A DNA stretch of 64,000 nt from Eunapius fragilis. Taxonomy: Eukaryota > Porifera > Demospongiae > Spongillida > Spongillidae. The translations under genes and the position numbers were made by a program. Shown piece after piece: positions 1 to 11,268 of this stretch (its first letter is position 1; each line of letters starts with the position of its first letter). Location of the stretch: contig OY811973.1 in the NCBI GenBank assembly GCA_963681505.1, forward strand, positions 186,001 through 250,000, written 5' to 3'. Under the pieces are notes generated by a model that saw nothing but the letters and a program-made list of their open reading frames with translations, did no database searches and was not told where the DNA came from.

Positions 1-1
1 T

Positions 2-658
2 CTGGTAGAAGTCGAAGCCATCCTGAATTCACGGCCACTGACATATGTGTCGTCAGAAGACCTTGAAGAGCCACTAACTCCATCCCACCTGCTAACTGGT
101 CGTAGATTAATCAGTCTACCTGATCCACAGGACTCAGAGGATGATCCTGAATACCATGCATCCCATACCCCAGAAGTACTTACCAGACGGATGAAACACC
201 TCACAGTCATGTTGGACCATTTCTGGAAGCGCTGGAAACTCGAGTATTTAGTGGAGCTGAGGGAGATGCATCGTTACGCACAGAAGCCTACTACACCTCA
301 TGTACCTGTGTCTGTTGGAGACGTTGTCCTGGTATATGATGAGGACCATCCCCGAATATTTTGGAAGTTAGCAAAGGTGGAAGGTTTGATCAAGGGATCA
401 GATGGAGTTGTGAGGGGCGCAAAGGTTCGTGTACGGAGTGCAAATGGTTTTACAGTTCTAAAGCGTCCTGTCCAACACCTTTTTCCTCTTGAAGTGAATA
501 TCGATCATGTAAGTGTTGCAGAAGATGTCAGATTGAGGCTGTCTCAGCAAAAGGGTCAGGATGAAAAGGAGGTACAGGAAGAAAGGAAGGTGCGGCCAGC
601 GAGGGCATCGGCACAAAGAGCAAGGCAGAAGATTACAGAGTGGATGAAATCAAATTGA
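2..658 (+). CDS. BEL/Pao retrotransposon Pol polyprotein, C-terminal end of integrase region (5' partial)
   Basis: The frame is open from the first bases of the window to a TGA at 656-658 (218 residues seen), so the true start lies upstream; the GTG at 47 is internal. The segment opens with ILNSRPLT (residues 7-14), followed by LTPSHLLTGRR (25-35), a stretch typical of the end of BEL/Pao integrase cores. Next come FWKRWKLEYLVEL (74-86), GDVVLVYDEDHPR (106-118), FWKLAKVEGLI (120-130) and RPVQHLFPLEV (155-165). These match the pattern I know as the DUF5641 C-terminal domain of BEL/Pao polyproteins. The last 40 or so residues are charged and rich in K, R, E and Q. The DDE catalytic residues should lie upstream and are not in the window. 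In the family the integrase inserts reverse-transcribed element DNA into the genome. The frame has no internal stop, so this copy may be fairly young. A polypurine tract and LTR follow directly. Confidence 0.9.
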   Translation: MVEVEAILNSRPLTYVSSEDLEEPLTPSHLLTGRRLISLPDPQDSEDDPEYHASHTPEVLTRRMKHLTVMLDHFWKRWKLEYLVELREMHRYAQKPTTPHVPVSVGDVVLVYDEDHPRIFWKLAKVEGLIKGSDGVVRGAKVRVRSANGFTVLKRPVQHLFPLEVNIDHVSVAEDVRLRLSQQKGQDEKEVQEERKVRPARASAQRARQKITEWMKSN

Positions 659-690
659 ACTGATAATTTGTTGACTAGTTCCACTAGTCA

Positions 691-700
691 AGATGGGGAG
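691..700 (+). promoter_or_regulatory. Polypurine tract (plus-strand primer site)
   Basis: AGATGGGGAG lies 32 bp after the Pol stop and directly before a TGTG that starts the LTR. In LTR elements a purine run in this place resists RNase H and primes plus-strand DNA synthesis. One T interrupts the run. The call rests on position and composition. Confidence 0.65.
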
Positions 701-835
701 TGTGCGATATTGTGTTATGTAACTGATTGTAATACGTCACATGAATTATTAAATTATAGTTTTTGCCTGCAGTGACACGCTGAATCTAGCGAGTCCGAGT
801 TTGCGCTCATTAGATAGATCGTGAATTGTCGTACA
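701..835 (+). repeat. Putative 3' LTR, 135 bp
   Basis: The segment starts TGTGCGA and ends TCGTACA. These ends are inverted copies of each other with one mismatch, as LTR ends usually are, and the start follows the polypurine tract directly. It contains an AT-rich stretch (about 745-759) that could hold a TATA-like promoter. Satellite-like sequence starts within a few bases of the end (TAACTCGTTCG from about 840). At 135 bp this is short for a BEL/Pao LTR, so a 3' truncation whose end happens to look like a terminus remains possible. The 5' LTR is outside the window and cannot be compared. Confidence 0.6.
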
Positions 836-882
836 CTGCTAACTCGTTCGTTCCATGAATACATATCGCAACTCCACTAGTT

Positions 883-895
883 TGTTAAATTAACA
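883..895. repeat. 13-bp palindrome TGTTAAATTAACA in AB monomers (representative copy)
   Basis: The 6-bp arms around a central A are perfect. AB monomers commonly carry it; C monomers have TGTTTTATTAACA, with only four pairs left. The 235-bp element sits at this place in a C monomer. Confidence 0.75.
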
Positions 896-910
896 CCTTG
901 GTGGGAAGAT

Positions 911-917
911 AGCCAAT
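911..917 (+). promoter_or_regulatory. CCAAT motif 1 of the monomer (representative copy)
   Basis: AGCCAAT lies just left of the inverted repeat in nearly every monomer. A few copies have ACCCAAT instead. It is a CCAAT pentamer with suitable left flanks but lacks the favoured right flank in most copies. Any binding by NF-Y is conjecture. Confidence 0.3.
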
Positions 918-920
918 GTT

Positions 921-942
921 CTCCCATAGAAATGTATGGGAG
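921..942. repeat. Inverted repeat within the monomer (representative copy)
   Basis: CTCCCATA, a 6-base loop GAAATG, then TATGGGAG: 8-bp arms that are perfect inverted copies. It recurs in most AB monomers at 185-bp spacing. In C monomers the outer pairs are lost (CACCCATA), leaving 6-bp arms, and the CACCCTTAG variant breaks them further. It could be a hairpin or a binding site for a dimeric protein; neither is shown. Confidence 0.8.
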
Positions 943-974
943 GGAACCACTAATCTATTTGCATCATACAGCCA

Positions 975-983
975 AACCAATGA
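975..983 (+). promoter_or_regulatory. CCAAT motif 2 of the monomer (representative copy)
   Basis: AACCAATGA fits the NF-Y consensus (RRCCAATSR) and recurs in most monomers about 60 bp after the first CCAAT. Copies with CCAATCAGC keep the fit; CCAATATGC and AACTAATGA do not. Confidence 0.35.
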
Positions 984-2400
984 GCTGATTATGGAGGAGG
1001 CATTATTTTGTAAAAGAAAACAGGTTACTCTTTCGTTCCATGAAGTAGGATCGCAACTGCACTAGTTTGTTAAATTAACACCTTGGTGGGAAGATAGCCA
1101 ATTTTCTCCCATAGAAATGTATGGGAGGGAACCACTAATCTATTTGCATCGAACAACCAAACTAATGAGCTGAATATATAGGAGGCATTACTTAGAGAAA
1201 GATAACAGGTTACTCGTTCGATCCATGAATACATATCGCAACTCCACTAGTTTGTTAAACTAACACCTTGGTTGGAACATAGCCAATTTTCTCCCATAGA
1301 AATGTATGGGAGGGAACCACTAATCTATTTGAATGGTACAGCCAAACCAATGAGCTGATTATAGAGGAGGCATTATTTTGTAAAAGAAAACAGGTTACTC
1401 GTTCGTTCCATTAAGTAGGATCGGAACTCCACTAGTTTGTTAAATTAACACCTTGGTGGGAAGATAGCCAATTTTCTCCCGTAGAAATGTATGGGAGGGA
1501 ACCACTAATCTATTTGCATCGACCAACCAAACTAATCAGCTGAATATATAGGAGGCATTATTTAGAGAAAGAAAACAGGTTACTCGTTCGATCCATGAAT
1601 ACATATCGCAACTCCACTAGTTTGTTAAACTAACACCTTGGTTGGAACATAGCCAATTTTCTCCCATAGAAATGTATGGGAGGGAACCACTAATCTATTT
1701 GAATGGTACAGCTAAACCAATGAGCTGATTATAGAGGAGGCATTATTTTGTAAAAGAAAACAGGTTACTCGTTCGTTCCATGAAGTAGGATCGGAACTCC
1801 ACTAGTTTGTTAAAATAACACCTTGGTGGGAAGATAGCCAATTTTCTCCCATAGAAATGTATGGGAGAGAACCACTAATCTATTTTATTGGTACAGTCAA
1901 ACCATTGAGCTGAATATATAGGAGGCATTATTTAGAGAAAGAAAACAGGTTACTCGTTCGTTCCATGAATACATATCGCAACTGCACTAGTTTGTTAAAT
2001 TAACACAGTGGTTAGAACATAGCCAATTTTCTCCCATAGAAATGTATGGGAGGGAACCACTAATCTATTTGCATCGTACAGCCAAACCAATGAGCTGAAT
2101 ATATAGGAGGCATTATTAAGAGAAAGAAAACAGGTTACTCGTTCGATCCATGAATACATATCGCAACTCCACAAGTTTGTTAAATTAACACCTTGGTTAG
2201 AACATAGCCAATTTTCTCCCATAGAAATGTATGGGAGGGAAGCACTAATCTATTTGAATGGTACAGCCTAACCAATGAGCTGATTATAGAGGAGGCATTA
2301 TTTTGTAAAAGAAAACAGGTTACTCGTTCGTTCCATGAAGTAGGATCGCAACTCCACTAGTTTGTTAAATTAACACCGTGGTTAGAACATAGCCAATTTT

Positions 2401-2576
2401 CTCCCATAGAAATGTATGGGAGGGAACCACTAATCTATTTGCATCGTACAGCCAAACCAATGAGCTGAATATATAGGAGGCATTATTTAGAGAAGTTACT
2501 CGTTCGATCCATGAATACATATCGCAACTCCACTAGTTTGTTAAACTAACACCTTGGTTGGAACATAGCCAATTTT
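2401..2576. repeat. Satellite monomer with a 9-bp internal deletion
   Basis: The anchor spacing here is 176 bp instead of 185. Nine bases are missing in the A-rich segment near 2490, where AGAGAAAGAAAACAGGTTACTC is reduced to AGAGAAGTTACTC. It marks one copy and was not amplified elsewhere in the window as far as I can see. Confidence 0.8.
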
Positions 2577-4400
2577 CTCCCATAGAAATGTATGGGAGGG
2601 AACCACTAATCTATTTGAATGGTACAGCCAAACCAATGAGCTGATTATAGAGGAGGCATTATTTTGTAAAAGAAAACAGGTTACTCGTTCGTTCCATGAA
2701 GTAGGATCGGAACTCTACTAGTTTGTTAAATTAACACCTTGGTGGGAAGATAGCCAATTTTCTCCCATAGAAATTTATGGTAGGGAACCACTAATCTATT
2801 TTATTGGTACAGCCAAACCAATGAGCTGAATATATAGGAGGCATTATTAAGAGAAAGAAAACAAGTTACTCGTTCGTTCCATGAATACATATCGCAACTC
2901 CACTAGTTTGTTAAATTAACACCTTGGTGGGAAGATAGCCAATGTTCTCCCATTGAAATGTATAAGAGGGAACCACTAATCTATTTGCATCGTACAGCCA
3001 AACCAATGAGCTGATTATAGAGGAGGCATTATTTAGAGAAAGAAAACAGGTTACTCGTTCGTTCCATGAATACATATCGCAACTCCACTAGTTTGTTAAA
3101 TTAACACCTTGGTTAGAACATAGCCAATTTTCTCCCATAGAAATGTATGGGATGGGAAGCACTAATCTATTTGAATGGTACAGCCTAACCAATCAGCTGA
3201 TTATAGAGGAGGCATTATTTTGTAAAAGAAAACAGGTTACTCGTTCGTTCCATGAAGTAGGATCACAACTCCACTAGTTTGTTAAATTAACACCGTGGTT
3301 AGAACATAGCCAATGTTCTCCCATAGAAATGTATGGGAGGGAACCACTAATCTATTTGCATCGTACAGCCAAACCAATATGCTGAATATATAGGAGGCAG
3401 TATTTAGAGAAAGAAAACTGGTTACTCGTTCATTCCATGAATATATATCGCAACTCCACTAGTTTGTTAAATTAACACCTTGGTGGGAAGATAGCCAATG
3501 TTCTCCCATTGAAATGTATAAGAGGGAACCACTAATCTATTTGCATCGTACAGCCAAACCAATGAGCTGATTATAGAGGAGGCATTATTTAGAGAAAGAA
3601 AACAGGTTACTCGTTCGTTCCATGAAGAAGGATCGCAACTCCACTAGTTTGTTAAATTAACACCTTGGTGGGAAGATAGCCATTTTTCTACCATAGAAAT
3701 GTATGGGAGGGAACCACTAATCTATTTGCATCGTACAGCCAAACCAATGAGCTGAATATATAGGAGGCATTATTTAGAGAAAGAAAACAGGTTACTCGTT
3801 CGATCCATGAATACATATCGCAACTCCACTAGTTTGTTAAACTAACACCTTGGTTGGAACATAGCCAATGTTCTCCCATAGAAATGTATGGGAGGGAACC
3901 ACTAATCTATTTGCATCATACAGCCAAACCAATGAGCTGATTATAGAGGAGGCATTATTTTGTAAAAGAAAACAGGTTACTCGTTCGTTCCATGAAGTAG
4001 GATCGCAACTCCACTAGTTTGTTAAATTAACACCGTGGTTAGAACATAGCCAATGTTCTCCTATAGAAATGTATGGGAGGGAACCACTAATCTATTTGCA
4101 TCGTACAGCCAAACCAATGAGCTGAATATATAGGAGGCATTATTTAGAGAAAGAAAACAGGTTACTCGCTCGATCCATGAATACATATCGCAACTCACTA
4201 GTTTGTTAAATTAACACCTTGGTTGGAACATAGCCAATTTTCTCCCATAGAAATGTATGGGAGGGAACCACTAATCTATTTGAATGGTACAGCCAAACCA
4301 ATGAGCTGATTATAGAGGATGCATTATTTTGTAAAAGAAAACAGGTTACTCGTTCGTTGCATGAAGTAGGATCGCAACTCCACTAGTTTGTTGAATTAAC

Positions 4401-6260
4401 ACCGTGGTTAGAACATACCCAATGTTCTCCCATAGAAATGTATGGGAGGGAACCACTAATCTATTTGCATCGTACAGCTAAACCAATATGCTGAATATAT
4501 AGGAGGCATTATTTAGAGAAAGAAAACTGGTAACTCGTTCGTTCCATGAATACATATCGCAACTCCACTAGTTTGTTAAATTAACGACTTGGTGGGAAGA
4601 TAGCCAATGCTCTCCCATAGAAATGTATGGGAGGGAACCACTAATCTATTTGAATGGTACACCCAAACCAATGAGCTGAATATATAGGAGGTATTATTTA
4701 GAGAAAGAAAACAGGGTACTCGTTCGATCCATGAATTCATATCGCAACTCCACTAGTTTGTTACATTAACACCGTGGTTAGAACATAGCCAATTTTCTCC
4801 CATAGAAATGTATGGGAGGGAACCACTAATCTATTTGCATCGTACAGCCAAACCAATGAGCTGAATATATAGGAGGCATTATTTAGAGAAAGAAAACAGG
4901 TTACTCGTCCGATCCATGAATACATATCGCAACTCCACTAGTTTGTTAATTTAACACCTTGGTTGGAACATAGCCAATTTTCTCCCATAGAAATGTATGG
5001 GAGGTAACAACTAATCTATTTGAATGGTACAGCCAAACCAATGAGCTGATTATAGAGGAGGCATTATTTTGTAAAAGAACACCGGTTACTCGTTCGTTCC
5101 ATGAAGTAGGATCGCAACTCCACTAGTTTGTTAAATTAACACCTTGGTGGGAAGATTGCCAATTTTCTCCCATAGAAATGTATGGGAGGGAACCACTAAT
5201 CTATTTGCATCGTACAGCCAAACCAATGAGCTGAATATATAGGAGGCATTATTTAGAGAAAGAGAACAGCTTACTCGTTCGTTCCATGAATACATATCGC
5301 AACTCCACTAGTTTTTCATATTATCACCTTGGTTGGAACATAGCCAATTTTCTCCCATTGAAATGTATGGGAGGGAACCACTAATCTATTTGAATGGTAC
5401 AGCCAAACCAATGAGCTGATTATAGAGGAGGCATTATTTTGTAAAAGAAAACAGGTTACTCGTTCGTTCCATGAAGTAGGATCGCAACTCCACTAGTTTG
5501 TTAAATTAACACCGTGGTTAGAACATACCCAATGTTCTCCCATAGAAATGTATGGGAGGGAACCACTAATCTATTTGCATCGTACAGCCAAACCAATATG
5601 CTGAATATATAGGAGGCATTATTTAGAGAAAGAAAACTGGTAACTCGTTCGTTCCATGAATACATATCGCAACTCCACTAGTTTGTTAAATTAACACCTT
5701 GGTGGGAAGATAGCCAATGCTCTCCCATAGAAATGTATGGGAGGAAACCACTAATCTATTTGAATGGTACACCCAAACCAATGAGCTGAATATATAGGAG
5801 GTATTATTTAGAGAAAGAGAACAGGGTACTCGTTCGATCCATGAATTCATATCGCAACTCCACTAGTTTGTTACATTAACACCTTGGTGGGAAGATTGCC
5901 AATTTTCTCCCATAGAAATGTATGGGAGGGAACCACTAATCTATTTGCATCGTACAGCCAAACCAATGAGCTGAATATATAGGAGGCATTATTTAGAGAA
6001 AGAGAACAGCTTACTCGTTCGTTCCATGAATACATATCGCAACTCCACTAGTTTTTCATATTATCACCTTGGTTGGAACATAGCCAATTTTCTCGCATTG
6101 AAATGTATGGGAGGGAACCACTAATCTATTTGAATGGTACAGCCAAACCAATGAGCTGATTATAGAGGAGGCATTATTTTGTAAAAGAAAACAGGTTACT
6201 CGTTCGTTCCATGAAGTAGGATCGCAACTCCACTAGTTTGTTAAATTAACACCGTGGTTA
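4401..6260. repeat. Mosaic of local duplications (offsets 740 and 1,110 bp) in AB block 1
   Basis: Two overlapping duplications share diagnostic variants. The stretch near 5140-5520, with GAAGATTGCC, AGAGAACAGC and TTTTTCATATTATCACC (5311), recurs 740 bp (4 monomers) downstream with the last motif at 6051. The stretch near 4401-4770, with GAACATACCC, CCAATATGCTG, AACTGGTAACTCG and GTTACATTAAC, recurs at 5511-5880, 1,110 bp (6 monomers) later. Offsets in whole monomers are the sign of unequal exchange between misaligned repeats. Confidence 0.82.
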
Positions 6261-7820
6261 GAACATAGCCAATGTTCTCCTATAGAAATGTATGGGAGGG
6301 AACCACTAATCTCTTTGCATCGTACAGCCAAACCAATGAGCTGAATATATAGGAGGCATTATTTAGAGAAAGAAAACAGGTTACTCGTTCGATCCTTGAA
6401 TACATATCGCAACTCACTAGTTTGTTAAATTAACACCTTGGTTGGAACATAGCCAATTTTCTCCCATAGAAATGTATGGGAGGGAACCACTAATCTATTT
6501 TATTGGTACAGCCAAACCAATGAGCTGAGTATATAGGAGGCATTATTTAGAGAAAGAAAACAGGTTACTCGTTAGTTCAATGAATACATATCGCAACTCC
6601 ACTAGTTTGTCAAATTAACACCTTGGTTAGAACATAGCCAATTTTCTCCCATAGAAATGTATGGGAGGGAACCACTAATCTATTTTATTGGTACAGCCAA
6701 ACCAATGAGCTGAGTATATAGGAGGCATTATTTAGAGAAAGAAAACAGGTTACTCGTTCGTTCCATGATTACATATCGCAACTCCACTAGTTTGTTAAAT
6801 CAACACCTTGGTTGGAAAATAGCCAATTTTCTCCCATTGAAATGTATGGGAGGGAACCACTAATCTATTTGAATGGTACAGCCAAACCAATAAGCTGATT
6901 ATAGAGGAGGGATTGTTTTGTAAAAGAAAACAGGTTACTCGTTCGTTCCATGAAGTAGGATCGCAACTCCACTAGTTTGTTAAATTAATCACCTTGGTGG
7001 GAAGATAGCCAATTTTCTCCCATAGAAATGTATGGGAGGGAACCACTAATTCATTTGCATAGTTCAGCCAAACCAATGAGCTGAATATATAGGAGGCATT
7101 ATTTAGAGAAAGAAAACAGGTTACTCGTTCGATCCATGAATACATAACGCAACTCCACTAGTTTGTTAAATTAACACCTTGGTTGGAACATAGCCAATTT
7201 TCTCCCATAGAAATGTATGGGAGGGAACCACTAATCTATTTGAATGGTACAGCCAAACCAATGAGCTGATTATAGAGGAGGCATTATTTTGTAAAAGAAA
7301 ACAGGTTACTCGTTCGTTCTATGAAGTAGGATCTTAACTTCACTAGTTTGTTAAATTAACACCTTGGTGGGAAGATTGCCAATTTTCTCCCATAGAAATG
7401 TATGGGAGGGAACCACTAATCTATTTTATTGTTACAGCCAAACCAATGAGCTGAATATATAGGAGGCATTATTTAGAGAAAGAAAACAGGTTACTCGTTC
7501 GTTCCATGAAGTAGGATCGCAACTCCACTAGTTTGTTAAATTAACACCGTGGTTAGAACATAGCCAATGTTCTCCTATAGAAATGTATGGGAGGGAACCA
7601 CTAATCTCTTTGCATCGTACAGCCAAACCAATGAGCTGAATATATAGGAGGCATTATTTAGAGAAAGAAAACAGGTTACTCGTTCGATCCTTGAATACAT
7701 ATCGCAACTCACTAGTTTGTTAAATTAACACCTTGGTTGGAACATAGCCAATTTTCTCCCATAGAAATGTATGGGAGGGAACCACTAATCTATTTGAATG
7801 GTACAGCCAAACCAATGAGC

Positions 7821-8625
7821 TGATTATAGAGGATGCATTATTTTGTAAAAGAAAACAGGTTACTCGTTCGTTGCATGAAGTAGGATCGCAACTCCACTAG
7901 TTTGTTGAATTAACACCGTGGTTAGAACATACCCAATGTTCTCCCATAGAAATGTATGGGAGGGAACCACTAATCTATTTGCATCGTACAGCTAAACCAA
8001 TATTCTGAATATATAGGAGGCATTATTTAGAGAAAGAAAACTGGTAACTCGTTCGTTCCATGAATACATATCGCAACTCCACTAGTTTGTTAAATTAACA
8101 CCTTGGTGGGAAGATAGCCAATGCTCTCCCATAGAAATGTATGGGAGGGAACCACTAATCTATTTGAATGGTACACCCAAACCAATGAGCTGAATATATA
8201 GGAGGTATTATTTAGAGAAAGAAAACAGGGTACTCGTTCGATCCATGAAATCATATCGCAACTCCACTAGTTTGTTACATTAACACCGTGGTTAGAACAT
8301 AGCCAATTTTCTCCCATAGAAATGTATGGGAGGGAACCACTAATCTATTTGCATCGTACAGCCAAACCAATGAGCTGAATATATAGGAGGCATTATTTAG
8401 AGAAAGAAAACAGGTTACTCGTCCGATCCATGAATACATATCGCAACTCCACTAGTTTGTTAATTTAACACCTTGGTTGGAACATAGCCAATTTTCTCCC
8501 ATAGAAATGTATGGGAGGTAACCACTAATCTATTTGAATGGTACAGCCAAACCAATGAGCTGATTATAGAGGAGGCATTATTTTGTAAAAGAACACCGGT
8601 TACTCGTTCGTTCCATGAAGTAGGA
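7821..8625. repeat. Second copy of the 4.3-5.1 kb segment (offset 3,514 bp)
   Basis: The variants GAGGATGCATT (4317, 7831), CGTCCGATCC (4907, 8421) and AAAGAACACCGG (near 5085 and 8590) recur in the same order at an offset of 3,514 bp. That is 19 monomers minus 1 bp, the missing base being explained by small indels in single monomers such as CAACTCACTAG (one C short). A related 7-monomer offset (1,295 bp) links the CTCCTATAG variants at 6277 and 7572. Confidence 0.78.
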
Positions 8626-11268
8626 TCGCAACTCCACTTGTTTGTTAAATTAACACCTTGGTGGGAAGATTGCCAATTTTCTCCCATAGAAATGTATGGG
8701 AGGGAACCACTTATCTATTTCATTGGTACAGCCAAACCAATGAGCTGAATATATAGGAGGCATTATTTAGAGAAAGAAAACAGGTTACTCGTTCGTTCCA
8801 TGAATACATATCGCAACTGCACTAGTTTGTTAAATTAACACCGTGGTTAGAACATAGCCAATTTTGTCCCATAGAAATGTATGGGAGGGAACCACTAATC
8901 TATTTGCATCGTACAGCCAAACCAATGAGCTGAATATATAGGAGGCATTATTTAGAGAAAGAAAATAGGATACTCGTTCGATCCATGAATACATATCGCA
9001 ACTCCACGAGTTTGTTAAATTAACACCTTGGTTAGAACACAGCCAATTTTCTCCCATAGAAATGTATGGGAGGGAAGCACTAATCTATTTGAATGGTACA
9101 GCCTAACCAATGAGCTGATTATAAAGGAGGCATTATTTTGTAAAAGAAAACAGGTTACTCGTTCGTTCCATGAAGTAGGATCGCAACACCACTAGTTTGT
9201 TAAATTAACACCGTGGTTAGAACATAGCCAATGTTCTCCCATAGAAATGTATGGGAGGAAACCACTAATCTATTTGCATCGTACAGCCAAACCAATATGC
9301 TGAATATATAGGAGGCATTATTTAGAGAAAGAAAACTGGTTACTCGTTCATTCCATGAATACATATCGCAACTCCACCAGTTTGTTAAATTAACACCTTG
9401 GTGGGAAGATAGCCAATGTTCTCCCATAGAAATGTATGGGAGGGAACCACTAATCTATTTGCATCATACAGCCAAACCAATGAGCTGATTATAGAGGAGG
9501 CATTATTTAGAGAAAGAAAACAGGTTACTCGTTCATTCCATGAAGTAGGATCGCAACTCCACTAGTTTGTTAAATTAACACCTTGGTGGGAAGATAGCCA
9601 ATTTTCTCCCATAGAAATGTATGGGAGGGAACCACTAATCTATTTGGATCGTACAGCCAAACCAATGAGCTGAATATATAGGAGGCATTATTTAGAGAAA
9701 GAAAACAGGTTACTCGTTCGATCCATGAATACATATCGCAACTCCACTAGTTTGTTAAATTAACACCTTGGTTGGAACATAGCCAATTTTCTCCTATAGA
9801 AATGTATGGGAGGGAACCACTAATCTATTTGCATCGTACAGCCAAACCAATGAGCTGAATATATAGGAGGCATTATTTAGAGAAAGAAAACAGGTTACTC
9901 GTTCGATCCATGAATACATAACGCAACTCCACTAGTTTGTTAAATTAACACCTTGGTTGGAACATAGCCAATTTTCTCCCATAGAAATGTATAGGAGGGA
10001 ACCACTAATCTATTTGAATGGTACAGCCAAACCAATGAGCTGATTATAGAGGAGGCATTATTTTGTAAAAGAAAACAGGTTACTCGTTCGTTCTATGAAG
10101 TAGGATCTTAACTTCACTAGCTTGTTAAATTAACACCTTGGTGGGAAGATTGCCAATTTTCTCCCATAGAAATGTATGGGAGGGAACCACTAATCTATTC
10201 TATTGTTACAGCCAAACCAATGAGCTGGATATATAGGAGGCATTATTTAGAGAAAGAAAACAGGTTACTCGTTTGTTGCATGAATACATATCGCAACTCC
10301 ACTAGTTTGTTAAATTAACACCGTGGTTAGAACATAGCCAATATTCTCCCATAGAAATGTATCGGAGGGAACCACTAATCTATTTGCATCGTACAGCCAA
10401 ACCAATGAGCTGAATATATAGGAGGCATTATTTAGAGAAAGAAAACAGGTTACTCGTTCGATCCATGAATACATATCGCAACTCACTAGTTTGTTAAATT
10501 AACACCTTGGTTGGAACATAGCCAATTTTCTCCCATAGAAATGTATGGGAGGGAACCACTAATCTATTTGAATGGTACAGCCAAACCAATGAGCTGAATA
10601 TATAGGAGGCATTATTTGGAGAAAGAAAACAGGTTACTCGTTCGATCCATGAATACATATCGCAACGCACTAGTTTGTTAAATTAACACCTTGGTTGGAA
10701 CATAGCCAATTTTCTCCCATAGAAATGTATGGGAGGGAACCACTAATCTATTTGAATGGTACAGCCAAACCAATGAGCTGAATATATAGGAGGCATTTTT
10801 TAGAGAAAGAAAACAGGTTACTCGTTTGATCCATGAATACATATCGCAACTCCACTAGTTTGTTAAATTAACACCTTGGTTGGAACATAGCCAATTTTCT
10901 CCCATAGAAATGTATGGGAGGGAACCACTAATCTATTTGGATCGTACAGCCAAACCAATGAGCTGATAATAGAGGAGGCATTATTTTGTAAAAGAAAACA
11001 GGTTACTCGTTCGTTCCATGAAGTAGGATCGCAACTCCATTAGTTTGTTTTATTAACACCTTGGTGGGAAGATAGCCAATTTTCACCCATAGAAATGTAT
11101 GGGAGGGAACCACTAATCTATTTGGATCGTACAGCCAAACCAATGAGCTGATTATACAGGAGGCATTATTAAGAGAAAGAAAACAGGTTACTCGTTCATT
11201 CCATGAAGTAGGATCGCAACTCCATTAGTTTGTTTTATTAACACCTTGGTGGGAAGATAGCCAATTTT

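Larger units (their letters stand above)
1..835 (+). mobile_element. 3' end of a BEL/Pao LTR retrotransposon abutting the satellite
   Basis: The parts are in the order expected for the 3' end of an LTR element: Pol C-terminus (to 658), a 32-bp spacer, a purine-rich tract (691-700), then a sequence starting TG and ending CA (701-835). Satellite DNA begins immediately afterwards in mid-monomer. The rest of the element, including the 5' LTR, gag, protease, reverse transcriptase and most of the integrase, lies left of the window. Orientation is plus strand. It may have inserted into the satellite or may mark the array's edge; the left flank would decide. Confidence 0.82.
836..11030. repeat. AB satellite block 1, mostly alternating A and B monomers (370-bp dimers)
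   Basis: B monomers carry GAATACATATCGC, often GGTTGGAACATAG or GGTTAGAACATAG, and GAATATATAGGAGG. A monomers carry GAAGTAGGATCGC, often GGTGGGAAGATAG, and GATTATAGAGGAGG with TTTTGTAAAAG. Types run B, A, B, A from about 855, with occasional runs of two or three B (near 1967/2152, 2880/3067 and 4548/4732/4917). Neighbouring dimers differ at many scattered positions, and no single long unit is repeated through the block, only local duplications. This is the most heterogeneous part of the window and lies next to the retrotransposon. No genes are seen here. Confidence 0.88.

Noticed and set aside
45-658. A separate gene starting at GTG 47 or ATG 45
   Set aside because: The frame is open to the window's left edge and the upstream residues (ILNSRPLT) belong to the same integrase domain. 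ATG 45 is out of frame.
841-860. CENP-B box in the TTCGTTCCATGAAG region
   Set aside because: TTCG and the spaced A agree with the box, but the essential CGGG part is absent (AAGT or AATA instead).
1215-1230. RNA polymerase III B box (GTTCGATCC in B monomers), suggesting a tRNA-derived origin
   Set aside because: The core matches, but both outer bases of the consensus differ, and I see no A box at a suitable distance upstream. A and C monomers have GTTCGTTCC. Probably chance.
2080-2112. TATA box (GAATATATAGG) in B monomers
   Set aside because: An AT-rich monomer gives such strings by chance; there is no open frame or other promoter element downstream.
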